From Terriglobus sp. RCC_193 (lineage in GTDB: Bacteria; Acidobacteriota; Terriglobia; Terriglobales; Acidobacteriaceae), in contig NZ_JBFUPK010000001.1 in assembly GCF_041355105.1 (NCBI RefSeq), positions 1,178,001 to 1,242,000 of the forward strand: DNA of 64,000 nt, given 5' to 3'. Below the pieces are notes generated by a model that had not been told where the DNA came from, searched no databases, and saw nothing but the letters and a program-made list of their open reading frames with translations. The translations under genes and the position numbers were made by a program. Of the stretch, positions 42,224-52,008 are shown one piece after another (the first letter of the stretch is position 1; every line of letters starts with the position of its first letter).

Positions 42224-43072
42224 ATGCATATCGTCGATTCACACGCACATCTCGACTTCCCCACCTACGCCGATGATCTCAACGCGGTACTGGCGCGCTC
42301 ATTGGAAGCAGACGTACGCACCATCCTGTCTGTGGGCATTGGCGATGGCCCGGAGACGATGCATCGTGCGCGCGATCTTGCCGTGAAGTACAAGCACAGT
42401 TCCGCTGTTCCACGCATCGTCGCGTCAGCAGGCATTCATCCGCAGGAAGCGCATCACGCAAATGACGCCGCGCTAAGCAAACTGCGCACGCTGGCAACGG
42501 ATGAAAACGTTGTCGCCATTGGTGAAATCGGGCTGGACTATTACCACATTGAAAACCCCGATATCGACGTGCAGCAGCAGGCATTTCTGGCGCAGATGGA
42601 GATTGCACTCGCGGCGAAGAAACCCATCCTGATCCACTGCCGCACCAGCGAACTGGCCACACCGCAGGCAAAAGAGCGCTTTGGCACTGCCGACGCGCAG
42701 GACGACCTGCTTCGCCTGATCGCAGAAAACTTCGCGAACAAGGGCGGCATTGGCGTCATGCACTGCTTCTCCGGAACAGCGGACGAAGCACGACGCGCAC
42801 TCGATCTTGGCTTCTATCTCTCGTTCGCGGGCAACGTAACCTATGCGCGCTTCCCTTCCATCCGCGAAGCGGCAGAGCTGGTCCCCGCCGATCGCTACCT
42901 GGTGGAAACAGATGCGCCTTTCCTGGCGCCGATCCCCTATCGCGGCGAACGCAACGAACCCGGACGCACGCGCGTGACGGCGGAGTTTGTCGCCGACTTG
43001 CGCAAGATCCCGCTGGAACAGCTTGCGGAAGAGACCACCGCAAACTTCCGTCGCCTCTTCCGCGTAGAATAG
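42224..43072 (+). CDS. tatD: TatD family hydrolase
   Basis: A metal-dependent DNase/amidohydrolase-fold protein of 282 residues. Metal ligands are visible in DSHAHLDF at the start, the EIGLDYYH Glu, PILIHCRTS, MHCFSGT and the closing ETDAPFLAP. TatD proteins have 3'-5' exonuclease activity on damaged DNA. The start at 42224 (MHIVDSHAH) is the family start; the 51-nt upstream extension comes from the metG hairpin. It probably shares a transcript with yajQ downstream. Confidence 0.95.
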   Translation: MHIVDSHAHLDFPTYADDLNAVLARSLEADVRTILSVGIGDGPETMHRARDLAVKYKHSSAVPRIVASAGIHPQEAHHANDAALSKLRTLATDENVVAIGEIGLDYYHIENPDIDVQQQAFLAQMEIALAAKKPILIHCRTSELATPQAKERFGTADAQDDLLRLIAENFANKGGIGVMHCFSGTADEARRALDLGFYLSFAGNVTYARFPSIREAAELVPADRYLVETDAPFLAPIPYRGERNEPGRTRVTAEFVADLRKIPLEQLAEETTANFRRLFRVE

Positions 43073-43152
43073 CCCGGCAACGTGCGGCATCTTTCTGCCG
43101 CTCTAAATCATCAGCATGTGCAGGATTGCAGTACTGGCAAGGAGAACGAACA

Positions 43153-43653
43153 ATGGCAGCCGATAACAGTTTTGACGTCGTCAGCAAAGTGGAAGTACAG
43201 GAAGTAAAAAACGCGATTGACCAGGCCAGCAAGGAAGTCAACGCGCGCTTCGACCTGAAGAATTCGAAGTCCACCATGTCACTGGAGGGCAACGACGCCA
43301 TCCAACTGGCATCGCAGGACGAGTACACCCTGAAGGCTGTCACGGACATCCTGCAGCAAAAACTTGTCAAGCGCGGCGTCTCGCTCAAGAACCTGGAATA
43401 CGAGAAGATTGAGCCCGCCTCCAATTCCTCTGTCCGCCAGAAGATCAAGCTGAAGCAAGGCATCACGGGCGATGCAGCCATGAAAATCACCGCCGCCGTG
43501 AAGGACAGCAAGCTGAAAGCGCAGGCCTCCATCCAGGGCGATACCGTTCGCGTCACCAGCAAGGACCGCGATGTTCTGCAGCAGATCATCGCCCTGCTCA
43601 AGGGCAAAGACTTTGGCGTGGACCTACAGTTCACCAACTACCGCTCCAACTAA
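43153..43653 (+). CDS. yajQ: YajQ family cyclic-di-GMP-binding protein
   Basis: A 166-residue protein with the YajQ/UPF0234 opening NSFDVVSKVEVQEVKNAID, then RFDLKNSKSTM, LKQGITGDAAMKIT and a closing DLQFTNYRSN. In Xanthomonas YajQ members bind c-di-GMP and act in signalling. AAGGAGA lies 7 nt before the ATG, supporting this start rather than a frame 27 nt upstream. The PilZ-containing BcsAB in this window is another c-di-GMP protein. A terminator follows at 43672. Confidence 0.95.
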   Translation: MAADNSFDVVSKVEVQEVKNAIDQASKEVNARFDLKNSKSTMSLEGNDAIQLASQDEYTLKAVTDILQQKLVKRGVSLKNLEYEKIEPASNSSVRQKIKLKQGITGDAAMKITAAVKDSKLKAQASIQGDTVRVTSKDRDVLQQIIALLKGKDFGVDLQFTNYRSN

Positions 43654-43671
43654 ACCTTCTTAAAAGTCAAC

Positions 43672-43711
43672 ACCCCGTTCATGAAAATAGTCGTGAATGG
43701 GGTTTCTCTTT
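43672..43711 (+). terminator. Rho-independent terminator after yajQ
   Basis: ACCCCGTTCA (43672-43681) pairs with TGAATGGGGT (43694-43703), including one G-T pair, followed by TTCTCTTT. It lies 18 bp after the yajQ stop and upstream of the prenyl synthase gene. Confidence 0.8.
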
Positions 43712-43765
43712 CCTGCGTCCCACTGCACTGCTTTTGCGTCAAAGAACTGTTACAGTTTGAAAAGC

Positions 43766-44770
43766 GTGAGCCTTCTCCCCAGTGCGACTGCGAAACAGGT
43801 CTTCGACCTTGTACGTGACGATCTTGCCGCCGTAGAGCGCGAGTTCGGCAAGCAGTCGCAGTCCGAAGTGGCCGTCATTCAGGACATTGCAGAATACCTG
43901 CTGGCAGGCGGCGGCAAACGCATCCGTCCACTGCTGCTGTTGCTTGCAGCCAAGGCGCTTGGCTTCCAGGGCGAAAGCCGCATCCGCATGGGTGCCGTGG
44001 TGGAGATGCTGCACACCGCCACGCTGGTCCATGACGACATCATTGACGAAGCGAAGACACGCCGCGGCAAGGCCAGCACCAACACTGTGTGGGGCGAAAG
44101 TAAATGCGTCCTCGCAGGCGATTGGCTGTACATGCAGTCGTTCCAGACCGCTCTGGACGAACGCAACTTTCACGTGCTGGACCTGCTCATCGGCCTGACG
44201 CAGCAGATGGTGGAAGGCGAACTGCTCCAGATTCAAAAGCTGGGCCACCTCATCAACGAGGAAGAGTACTTCGATCTGATCTTCCGCAAGACTGCCATGC
44301 TCTTCAAGGTGAGCATGCAGCTTGGTGCAGCCCTCGCTGGGGCCAGCGATGAGGTCGAGCAGCAGCTTGGCGAATACGGCCGCAACCTCGGCCTCGCATT
44401 CCAGATTGTCGATGACGTTCTCGACATTACCGGCGAAGAAGCCACCATCGGCAAGCCTGCCGCCAGCGACCTGCGCGAAGGCAAGGCGACACTCGCCGTG
44501 ATTCACGCGCTGGAACGCGGCACAGGCGCCGAACGCGAAGCCATCCGCACCGTACTGGCCGATCGCAACTTCAGCCGAGTCAAGCACGCCACCATCCTGG
44601 AAATCCTGACGCATCACGGATCGCTGGAATACGCCATGGATGCAGCCCGCGCCTACGCGGAAGCGGCACGCCAGTCCATCGTCGATCTACCCGCCGCCAA
44701 CACAGAAGCTGCCAAGGCGTTACGCGCATTGCAGTGGGTTCCCGGCTACGTCACCGACCGCGACCGCTAG
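43766..44770 (+). CDS. Polyprenyl diphosphate synthase (IspB-like)
   Basis: A trans-prenyltransferase of 334 residues with the first aspartate-rich motif in LVHDDIIDEAKTRRG and the second in FQIVDDVLDITG. GGKRIRPLLLLL precedes the first motif. It elongates farnesyl or geranylgeranyl diphosphate into the side chain of a quinone; chain length cannot be read from sequence alone. The start is uncertain: the GTG at 43766 fits the family length, and an ATG at 43697 or a TTG at 43757 are alternatives. It ends 3 bp before the stop of a convergent small gene. Confidence 0.9.
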   Translation: MSLLPSATAKQVFDLVRDDLAAVEREFGKQSQSEVAVIQDIAEYLLAGGGKRIRPLLLLLAAKALGFQGESRIRMGAVVEMLHTATLVHDDIIDEAKTRRGKASTNTVWGESKCVLAGDWLYMQSFQTALDERNFHVLDLLIGLTQQMVEGELLQIQKLGHLINEEEYFDLIFRKTAMLFKVSMQLGAALAGASDEVEQQLGEYGRNLGLAFQIVDDVLDITGEEATIGKPAASDLREGKATLAVIHALERGTGAEREAIRTVLADRNFSRVKHATILEILTHHGSLEYAMDAARAYAEAARQSIVDLPAANTEAAKALRALQWVPGYVTDRDR

Positions 44771-44773
44771 ACC

Positions 44774-44947
44774 TTAGCCAGCCTTTGCAATCGGCTCGGA
44801 TTCCATAGATTCATTCGCAGAATTCTCGTGAGCAACTTTTACCTTCTGCTCCGCAAGCTTCCACTCATAGATCTTGCGTTCGATGGCAACGCCTTCCTGA
44901 GCCTTCTTCTCCAGGAATTCTCCGAGCTTGTCGATATCCCACTCCAT
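44774..44947 (-). CDS. Small acidic/basic hypothetical protein
   Basis: A 57-residue protein starting MEWDIDKLGEFLEKKAQEG and ending in a charged tail with Ala-Asn-Glu repeats. It is predicted mostly helical, without signal peptide. The ATG at 44947 is chosen because the longer frame to 45031 overlaps the aceE terminator hairpin. AGGAG is 12 nt upstream, rather far. No family recognised; a weakly supported gene. Confidence 0.42.
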   Translation of the reverse strand: MEWDIDKLGEFLEKKAQEGVAIERKIYEWKLAEQKVKVAHENSANESMESEPIAKAG

Positions 44948-44992
44948 GGCGATAGTGAACTCCTGACATCCCGCAGTCGATGCGCGAAAGAA

Positions 44993-45020
44993 GAGAGCGC
45001 CGAATGGTATCGGCGCTCTC
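44993..45020 (-). terminator. Rho-independent terminator of aceE
   Basis: On the minus strand GAGAGCGCCGA pairs with TCGGCGCTCTC (11 bp), followed by TTCTTTC. It lies 20 bp after the aceE stop codon. Confidence 0.88.
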
Positions 45021-45039
45021 GTTATCTTCACGTATGGGC

Positions 45040-47739
45040 TTACTGTTTCGAAGGTTCCGGCGCTTCCGTGTTGACACCGATCTCCGTGAACGCCTTCTTC
45101 GCATCCTTGGCCTTCAACGCACCATCACGCACCAGCTTCGAGATAGTTGCGGCGACGATCGCCTTGGCATCCACCTCAAAAAACTCGCGCAGATGTTCAC
45201 GATTATCGCTGCGTCCGAAGCCGTCTGTGCCCAGCGTGACTAGGCGCTTGCCCAGCCACGGCGACAGCGCATCCGGCATCACCTTCATCCAATCGCTGGC
45301 TGCAATGACCGGTCCCGGTGCATCGCCAAGAGCTTCCAGAAGATACGGCGTCTTCTCCGCTTCAAACGGATGCAGGCGGTTCCAACGCTCAATGGCAAGC
45401 GCGTCACGACGAACCTCGGTGTAGCTCGGCACGCTCCACACATCGGCTTCAATGCCGAACTTGCTGGAGAGAATCTCCTGCGCCTTCAGCACTTCATTAA
45501 GAATGGTGCCCGAACCGAAGAGCTGCACCGTCGCCTTACCCTTGAGAGCGGACTTGAAGCGATACAGTCCCTTCAGAATGCCCGCACGAACGTTGTCGCC
45601 CTGCGGCATTTCCGGATGAACATAGTCCTCGTTGTACATGGTGACGTAGTAGAAAATCTGTTCGTCGTCCACGTACATGCGCTTCATGCCGTCCTGTAGA
45701 ATCACCGCCATTTCGTAGGCATAGGCCGGGTCGTAGCTGAGGCAGGTTGGAATCGTGCTGCTGATCACGTGCGAGTGGCCGTCCTGGTGCTGCAACCCTT
45801 CGCCCAGCATCGTCGTACGTCCCGCGGTGCCACCCATCAGAAAGCCCTTGCCGCGCGAATCCGCAAACGCCCACGCCATGTCGCCAATGCGCTGGAAGCC
45901 AAACATGGAGTAGTACATGTAGAACGGGATCGACGGCACGCCGTAGTTGGCATAGGCCGTTCCGGCAGCCGTAAAGCTGGCCATGGAGCCGGCTTCCGTA
46001 ATGCCCTCTTCCAGAATCTGGCCATCTTTTTCTTCGCGGTACGACAGCAGCATATCGCTGTCGTGTGGCGTGTACTTCTGGCCTTCGCTGGCGTAGATAC
46101 CCACCTGCTTCACAGCAGATTCCATACCGAAGGTACGGCCCTCATCCGGAACAATAGGTACAACCAGACGGCCGATGTTCTTGTCTTTCATCAACGCACG
46201 CAGGATAGCAACGAACACCATCGTGGTGGAAACAGCGCGTCCCTTCGACCCACCCAGCCACTCCTTATAGAAGTCAACTTCAGGGTTCGTAAAGCTGAAC
46301 GGTTTCCATCCGCGTGTGGGCACATAACCGCCCAGATTCGCACGACGCTCCTGCAGATACTTCAGCTCCGGCGCATCGTCCGATGGCTTCCACGGTTTAC
46401 CCGCAGCAGCCTGCTCGTCTGGCACAGGAATATCAAAGCGCTGCTTGAACGCGATCACGCCCTCGTCGGTCAGTTTCTTCTCATTGTGCGCGGCGTTGCG
46501 GCCTTCGGTACTGGCAAAACCATAGCCCTTCACCGTTTTTGCAAGGATGACCGTCGGTCCGCCCTTGTGCTCCACGGCGCGCTTGTAGGCGTTGTAGACC
46601 TTCTGTGCATCGTGGCCCCCGCGGTGCAGCTTGGAAAGCTGTTCGTCGGTGTAATCCTTCACCAGTTCCACCAGCTGCGGATACTTGCCGAAGAAGTGCT
46701 CGCGGAGATACGCGCCGCCCTTCGCCTTGTACGCCTGGAAGTCGCCATCGACGCACTCTTCCATACGCTTCAGCAGCAGGCCCGTGTGGTCGCGCTCAAA
46801 CAGCGCATCCCAGTCGGTTCCCCAGACCACCTTAATGACGTTCCAACCGCAGCCGCGGAAGTGGCCTTCCAACTCGTCGATGATGCGCTTGTTGCCACGC
46901 ACCGGACCATCGAGGCGCTGCAGGTTGCAATTGACGACGAAGATCAGGTTGTCCAGATTCTCACGCGTCGCAAGCGAAATCGCACCAAGCGTATCCACTT
47001 CGTCCGATTCACCATCGCCAACAAAAGCCCACACCTTGCGGTCCGTGTGCGGAATCAGGTTACGGTTCTCCAGGTACTTCATGAAGCGCGCCTGATAGAT
47101 CGCATTCAGTGGGCCAATGCCCATAGACACTGTCGGGAACTGCCAGAAATCCTTCATCAGCCACGGATGCGGATAGCTCGACAGGCCGGGATGATCACGC
47201 AGTTCATGGCGGAAGTTAAGCAGATGCTCTTCCTTCAAACGGCCTTCCAGGAACGCACGAGCGTAAACGCCCGGCGAAGCGTGACCCTGAAAATAAACGA
47301 AGTCACCCGGCTGTTCCGTGCCGTCTGCAGCAGTGTATTTCGCATGGAAGAAATGGTTGAACCCAACTTCAAACAGCGTGGCTACCGACGAATACGTGGA
47401 GATGTGACCGCCAATGCCCGCGTCCTTCTTGTTCTGGCCGTGGACCATGGCCATGGCGTTCCAACGGATCAGCGCTTCCACGCGGCGTTCCATATCACGG
47501 TCGCCGGGATACGGAATCTCGTCATGCTTGGGAATGGTGTTCTTATACGGCGTGGTCAGTTCAATGCCCGCCGTGACGCCTGCCTCGCGCGCACGCTGAC
47601 GCAGAGCCGTCATCAACTCCGCACCCTGTTCTGCGCCTTCAGCGACGATCATCTCGTCAAACGCTTCAATCCACTCTGCAATTTCCTGCTGCCGATCGTT
47701 CAGGGCGCTTGCCGGGGGCACTGCTACATTGGTCGCCAT
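45040..47739 (-). CDS. aceE: Pyruvate dehydrogenase E1 component (homodimeric)
   Basis: The 899-residue thiamin-diphosphate-dependent E1 subunit decarboxylates pyruvate and acetylates the lipoyl domain of E2. The N-terminal domain has HISTYSSVATLFEVGFNHFF, the ThDP site VGDGESDEVDTLGAI and PVRGNKRIIDELEGHFRG, the second half has MVFVAILRALMKD, PDEGRTFGMES and the late GTILNEVLKAQEI. The ATG at 47739 has GGAG at optimal distance; a 66-nt upstream extension is not needed. Length matches E. coli AceE (about 890). No aceF or lpd is adjacent, so the E2 and E3 genes lie elsewhere. Confidence 0.97.
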   Translation of the reverse strand: MATNVAVPPASALNDRQQEIAEWIEAFDEMIVAEGAEQGAELMTALRQRAREAGVTAGIELTTPYKNTIPKHDEIPYPGDRDMERRVEALIRWNAMAMVHGQNKKDAGIGGHISTYSSVATLFEVGFNHFFHAKYTAADGTEQPGDFVYFQGHASPGVYARAFLEGRLKEEHLLNFRHELRDHPGLSSYPHPWLMKDFWQFPTVSMGIGPLNAIYQARFMKYLENRNLIPHTDRKVWAFVGDGESDEVDTLGAISLATRENLDNLIFVVNCNLQRLDGPVRGNKRIIDELEGHFRGCGWNVIKVVWGTDWDALFERDHTGLLLKRMEECVDGDFQAYKAKGGAYLREHFFGKYPQLVELVKDYTDEQLSKLHRGGHDAQKVYNAYKRAVEHKGGPTVILAKTVKGYGFASTEGRNAAHNEKKLTDEGVIAFKQRFDIPVPDEQAAAGKPWKPSDDAPELKYLQERRANLGGYVPTRGWKPFSFTNPEVDFYKEWLGGSKGRAVSTTMVFVAILRALMKDKNIGRLVVPIVPDEGRTFGMESAVKQVGIYASEGQKYTPHDSDMLLSYREEKDGQILEEGITEAGSMASFTAAGTAYANYGVPSIPFYMYYSMFGFQRIGDMAWAFADSRGKGFLMGGTAGRTTMLGEGLQHQDGHSHVISSTIPTCLSYDPAYAYEMAVILQDGMKRMYVDDEQIFYYVTMYNEDYVHPEMPQGDNVRAGILKGLYRFKSALKGKATVQLFGSGTILNEVLKAQEILSSKFGIEADVWSVPSYTEVRRDALAIERWNRLHPFEAEKTPYLLEALGDAPGPVIAASDWMKVMPDALSPWLGKRLVTLGTDGFGRSDNREHLREFFEVDAKAIVAATISKLVRDGALKAKDAKKAFTEIGVNTEAPEPSKQ

Positions 47740-47867
47740 CGCTGCTCCAGATTCTGTGTCGATACGTGACAGAAGATGCGCGTGCTGAAACGACTCAGCA
47801 CACACATTTCAACCACAGCCATTATAAGTGCGGAGAGGAAAAGGTATAAGCAAAGCGAATCGGTCGC

Positions 47868-49091
47868 TTAGGTCGAATAATCCGCGTTGATATGCACGTA
47901 CTCCACCGTGAGGTCGCACGTAAGGAAACGAGCACGCCCCGGCCCGGTGCCAACACTCACGGCAATGGTGTATTCGCGCTGCTTCATCTTCTCGTGGACA
48001 ACAGCTTCGTCATATCCAGCGGCGCGCACACCGCGGTCAAAGACCTTCACGCCACCGATGGTGACGGTCGTCTCTTCCGGCGAGAACGGCACGCCCGCAT
48101 AGCCTGCTGCGGCAATAATGCGTCCCCAGTTCGGGTCGGCGCTGGACCACGCTGTCTTGCAGAGTGGCGAATGCGCGATGGATTTGGCGATGGTCTTTGC
48201 ATCCGCGTCGTTTGCGGTACCGCTGATCTCCAGCGTAACGACGTGCGTCACACCTTCGCCATCATCAATGATGGCGTGCGCAAGTTCATTGCATACCTGC
48301 TGCAGCGCATCGCAGAAATCGTCCTGAAAGCTGCGCGGTGCATCGCTCCACTTCACACCACTGGCACCACTGGCCAGTAGAAGCACCGTGTCATTCGTTG
48401 ACGTATCGCCGTCCACGCTGATGGAGTTGAAGCTGGCCTCCACACGGCCCTGCAGCAACTCGCGCAGAACCGCAGGGTCCACGGCAAGATCCGTAAACAG
48501 ATAGACCAACATGGTCGCGTGCGGTGGTCCAAGCTGCGGCCCGATCATGCCAGCACCTTTGCAGCATCCAAAAATGCGCACAGAGGTTTCCGCCGCTTCC
48601 ACCGTCGCCTGCGACACCTTCATCTTGGTGTCGGTCGTCATAATCGCGGTAGCAAAATCTTCCGCTGCTTTGTTGCTGTTCGCCAGGCGTTCCGCAGCCA
48701 GCGGCAGCGCCTTCGTCAGCTTTTCTACTGGCAATGGCACGCCAATGATGCCGGTGGAGGACGGGATAACCTCCTCCGCTGTACAGCCGAACAGTTCCGC
48801 AGCCTTGTGGCAGGTCTCTTCCGCAACGGCGATACCCGGCGCTCCCGTGGCACAGTTTGCATTGCCAGCGTTGACCACCACGACCTTCACCCGGCCCTGC
48901 GTGGCGGCCATGTGTTTCCGCCCTACCGTTACCGGCGCAGCCACCACCTGATTGTCCGTAAACATGACCGCGGCTGAAGCCACACGATCCGCCACAGCCA
49001 CCGCCACATCGGTACGACCGCTGGCCTTAATACCAGCCTTTACAGCCGCCCAACGGAACCCGCGCGGCAATTCTTTTCTTAATGATGCCAA
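47868..49091 (-). CDS. argJ: Bifunctional ornithine acetyltransferase / N-acetylglutamate synthase
   Basis: ArgJ transfers the acetyl group of N-acetylornithine to glutamate in the cyclic arginine pathway, and may also use acetyl-CoA. It self-cleaves before a Thr: here ATML with Thr193 in PPHATMLVYL. Other landmarks are VVVNAGNANCATG and SISVDGDTSTNDT, both conserved. The 407-residue length is typical. Whether it is mono- or bifunctional cannot be read. It is followed 37 bp upstream (in genomic order) by a Gfo/Idh/MocA gene on the same strand. Confidence 0.95.
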   Translation of the reverse strand: MASLRKELPRGFRWAAVKAGIKASGRTDVAVAVADRVASAAVMFTDNQVVAAPVTVGRKHMAATQGRVKVVVVNAGNANCATGAPGIAVAEETCHKAAELFGCTAEEVIPSSTGIIGVPLPVEKLTKALPLAAERLANSNKAAEDFATAIMTTDTKMKVSQATVEAAETSVRIFGCCKGAGMIGPQLGPPHATMLVYLFTDLAVDPAVLRELLQGRVEASFNSISVDGDTSTNDTVLLLASGASGVKWSDAPRSFQDDFCDALQQVCNELAHAIIDDGEGVTHVVTLEISGTANDADAKTIAKSIAHSPLCKTAWSSADPNWGRIIAAAGYAGVPFSPEETTVTIGGVKVFDRGVRAAGYDEAVVHEKMKQREYTIAVSVGTGPGRARFLTCDLTVEYVHINADYST

Positions 49092-49128
49092 CTACTTACA
49101 CCCCATCTCTGAAACAACCACTTTTGAT

Positions 49129-50226
49129 TTACCAGCCGGTATGGTCCACGCGGACGGTAGCTCCGATACGAGCGCTTTCGTACGCCAGATCGATCATGCG
49201 CGCGGTTCGGACAGCGCAACGCGCCGTCACCTCCGGCGCAGCCAATCCCAGCAGCGAGTCCGCCACGTTCTGGTAGAAACCGCGATAATCGCCCCGCAGC
49301 GTAGGAATTGTCTCCCGCTCCAACTCATTTGGTTTCTGAGTATTGGGGCAGTAGGTCAGAATGCCGTAGCGATCCTCCGGCTCCTGCAGCCAGACCTCCT
49401 CAGCACCCTGCCGCGGCGGCAGATGCCCTGCCAGAATCGCAGGCTCCTGCGGGTCCAACCCGTACTTTACATAGCTACCACCCGTACCATTCAGGCGATA
49501 GCGCGGCGCCGGATCGGCGGCCAGCACCGTGGTGCCCAGCTTCACCGTAATCTTGCGGTCTTCCCTGCCCGTGTCGAACACCAGTGTCAGGTCAAAGCCA
49601 TCCGGAACCTTGCCCACATTGCGGTCGGAACGAAGATTCGCCGTCAGCGTAGACGGACGTCCAAAGAGCGTCAGCGCCTGATCCATCAGGTGTGGCCCAA
49701 TGTCATAAAGCTGGCCGCCACCCGCTGTTTCTTCCTCACGCCATGCATTTGGCTTCGGTTCAGGGCGATAGCGGTCAAACCGCGACTCCAACATGACAAC
49801 GCGGCCCACGCGGCCATCGCGAATGATTCCCTGCAATGTCTGAAAGTCGCCATCCCAGCGGCGGTTGTGGAACGGAAACAGCAACAGCCCCTTCTCATGG
49901 GCAATCCGCTCCAGTTCCTCGGCCTGGGCCGTGGTGGTGGTCATGGGCTTGTCGCAGACCACGTTTTTGCCCGCCAGCAGTGCCTGTTTGGTCATGGGGT
50001 AGTGGCTGATGGTGGGCGTTCCCAGCACCACCAGCTCCACGTCACTCTGCAGAAGTTCTTCGAAACTGCGAAGCTGCTCCGCCTGCGGAAAGGCGTGTCG
50101 TGCCTCGTCGCCGGAACGCTGGACTATATAAGCCAGCTCCAGTTCAGGAATAGCATCTACAAAGGGCGCGTGAAAAACGCGTCCTGCCAGTCCAAATCCC
50201 ACAACTCCCGTGCGAATGCGACGCAA
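49129..50226 (-). CDS. Gfo/Idh/MocA family oxidoreductase
   Basis: A 365-residue NAD(P)-dependent oxidoreductase of the Gfo/Idh/MocA family. The Rossmann loop VVGFGLAGRVFH lies at the start and the catalytic-lysine motif VVCDKPM at about 96-102 (family EKP), followed by the conserved HNRRWDGDF segment. It resembles YdgJ-like proteins acting on sugars or inositol derivatives; the substrate is unknown. Its start is divergent from the efflux gene, 166 bp away. argJ lies downstream. Confidence 0.9.
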   Translation of the reverse strand: MRRIRTGVVGFGLAGRVFHAPFVDAIPELELAYIVQRSGDEARHAFPQAEQLRSFEELLQSDVELVVLGTPTISHYPMTKQALLAGKNVVCDKPMTTTTAQAEELERIAHEKGLLLFPFHNRRWDGDFQTLQGIIRDGRVGRVVMLESRFDRYRPEPKPNAWREEETAGGGQLYDIGPHLMDQALTLFGRPSTLTANLRSDRNVGKVPDGFDLTLVFDTGREDRKITVKLGTTVLAADPAPRYRLNGTGGSYVKYGLDPQEPAILAGHLPPRQGAEEVWLQEPEDRYGILTYCPNTQKPNELERETIPTLRGDYRGFYQNVADSLLGLAAPEVTARCAVRTARMIDLAYESARIGATVRVDHTGW

Positions 50227-50392
50227 TTCTTCCGTTCCCCCTGTCCGCGTCCTGTTTCAACGCGCGAATCAACAGGATAGAACGGAGTGATGAATCGCGC
50301 AGAAAAGAATCTGCACAGAATTTGTGGCACGCAGGCAACATTTTCTGCATCGGGACATGGGGTTGCCTGCATCTGAAGAAGGAAACCGAAGC

Positions 50393-52006
50393 ATGGCCGA
50401 CGCCCGGCCACTGACTTGCCAGTCAGTGGAGACGTGGAACCGAGTCGCTTGGGTCGCAATGGAGCGTATGACGCAACACGTTCGAGCCTCAGGCTTTCAC
50501 TGCCGCCCACGGCGTTGGACACTGTCCGCGGCGGCTGTCCTTTCGCTGATGCTGCCACTCGGAGCCGGTGCCCAGGTGGGAGCGAGTACACAACCGGGCA
50601 GCAACGACCACACCGCCAGCGGCGTCACCACCGTTCAGGGTGCAGAGCAGATTTTCAGCTCTGTCCCACAAGCAGCGGGCAGCACGCAGGTAACACAGCA
50701 GGATTTCAAGGGATCCATCGTTGATGGCAAGGCCACAGACGGCGTGCTGGAACTGACGCTGGACGATGCGATCCAGCGCGGCTTTCGCACGAACCTGGGC
50801 CTGATCCTGCAGGGCGCTCAGACACAAACCGTGAATGGTCAGAAACTGCAGGCATTGCAGGCTCTGCTGCCCTCGGTCACCGGATCTGCTTCCTACACGG
50901 TAGAGCAGGTGAACCTTGCCGCCTACGGCTTGAGCTTCCCCGGATTGAATCCCATCATCGGCCCTTTCCAGGTCTTTGACTTCCGCGCGTATCTGTCGCA
51001 GTCACTGGTGAATGTCAGCAGCATTCAGAAGTACATTGCTGCGAAGCATAACTTTCAGGGCGCGAAGCTGACCGCGGAAGACGCACGCAACATGGTGGTG
51101 CTGACCATCGGCAATGCTTACCTTCTCTGCATTGCGGATCAGGCGCGCATTGATGCTGCCATCGCGGAACGTGCCAATGCGAAAGTGTCTCTCGATCAGG
51201 CCACTGCAGCGCATGAAGCCGGCACCAGCCCCAAGCTGGACGTGCTGCGCGCCCGCGTGGACTATCAGAATGCGGATCAGCAGGTCATCCAGACGCAGAA
51301 CAATCTGGAGAAGGACAAGCTGAATCTCGCTCGAGCGATTGGCCTGCCACTGGACCAGAAGCTCCACATTGCCGATGCAGCTCCCTTCACTGCCGCAACA
51401 CCCACCACACCCGAACAGGCGTTTGCCGATGCGCAGAAGAACCGCAAGGACCTGCAGGCATCCGCAGAACGGGTAAAGGGTGCGGCATCGCAAAGGTCTG
51501 CGGCAAAAGCGGAGTACTACCCGACCGTCGACTTTAACGGCGACTTCGGCGACCTGGGTACCACGCCTGCTCACTCGCATGGAACCTATACCGCAACGGG
51601 ACAGGTCTCCGTACCCATCCTGCAGATTGCACGCACGCAAGGTGATATTCAGGTGGCAGACGCCAACCTGAAGGCGACACAAGCTCGTTATTCCGACCAG
51701 GTGCAGCAGGTAAACGCAGACGTTCGCGATGCCCTGCTGGACATTGAAGCAGCGGAAAAGCTGGTGGAAGCCACCAAGTCCAACGTGGATCTGGCAAACG
51801 AAGCACTTAGCGAAGCGCAGCAGCGCTTCCGCTCCGGTGTAGCAGACAATCTGGCCGTCTCCGATGCGCAGTCGCAGACCGAACAGGCGAACAACCAGTA
51901 CATCAGCGCGCTGTATCAGCACAACATCGCAAAGCTTTCATTAGCGCGCGCCGTCGGCTATGCCGGAACGAATTACAAACAAGCTCTTCAACTCGGAGGA
52001 AAGTGA
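50393..52006 (+). CDS. TolC-like outer-membrane efflux protein
   Basis: An outer membrane efflux factor, 537 residues from the ATG at 50393 (AAGGAA 8 nt upstream). Before the signal core (VLSLMLPLGAGAQ at about 58-70) is an unusually long, basic n-region; an ATG at 50459 or 50468 would give a normal signal. The body is two TolC-type repeats with coiled-coil helices (Ala/Gln/Glu-rich), with LTLDDAIQRGFRTNLGL at the entry and SVPILQIARTQGDIQVADANL in the second repeat. It is the conduit of a tripartite efflux system; the EmrA-like gene starts 2 nt after its stop. Confidence 0.9.
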   Translation: MADARPLTCQSVETWNRVAWVAMERMTQHVRASGFHCRPRRWTLSAAAVLSLMLPLGAGAQVGASTQPGSNDHTASGVTTVQGAEQIFSSVPQAAGSTQVTQQDFKGSIVDGKATDGVLELTLDDAIQRGFRTNLGLILQGAQTQTVNGQKLQALQALLPSVTGSASYTVEQVNLAAYGLSFPGLNPIIGPFQVFDFRAYLSQSLVNVSSIQKYIAAKHNFQGAKLTAEDARNMVVLTIGNAYLLCIADQARIDAAIAERANAKVSLDQATAAHEAGTSPKLDVLRARVDYQNADQQVIQTQNNLEKDKLNLARAIGLPLDQKLHIADAAPFTAATPTTPEQAFADAQKNRKDLQASAERVKGAASQRSAAKAEYYPTVDFNGDFGDLGTTPAHSHGTYTATGQVSVPILQIARTQGDIQVADANLKATQARYSDQVQQVNADVRDALLDIEAAEKLVEATKSNVDLANEALSEAQQRFRSGVADNLAVSDAQSQTEQANNQYISALYQHNIAKLSLARAVGYAGTNYKQALQLGGK

Positions 52007-52008
52007 TC

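Noticed and set aside
45769-47769. Plus-strand open frame of 666 codons opposite aceE
   Set aside because: Antisense to the complete aceE gene; no start signal or domain, as expected for GC-biased shadow frames.
48952-50280. Plus-strand frame of 442 codons across argJ and the oxidoreductase gene
   Set aside because: Opposes two conserved genes and has no start signal or recognisable product.
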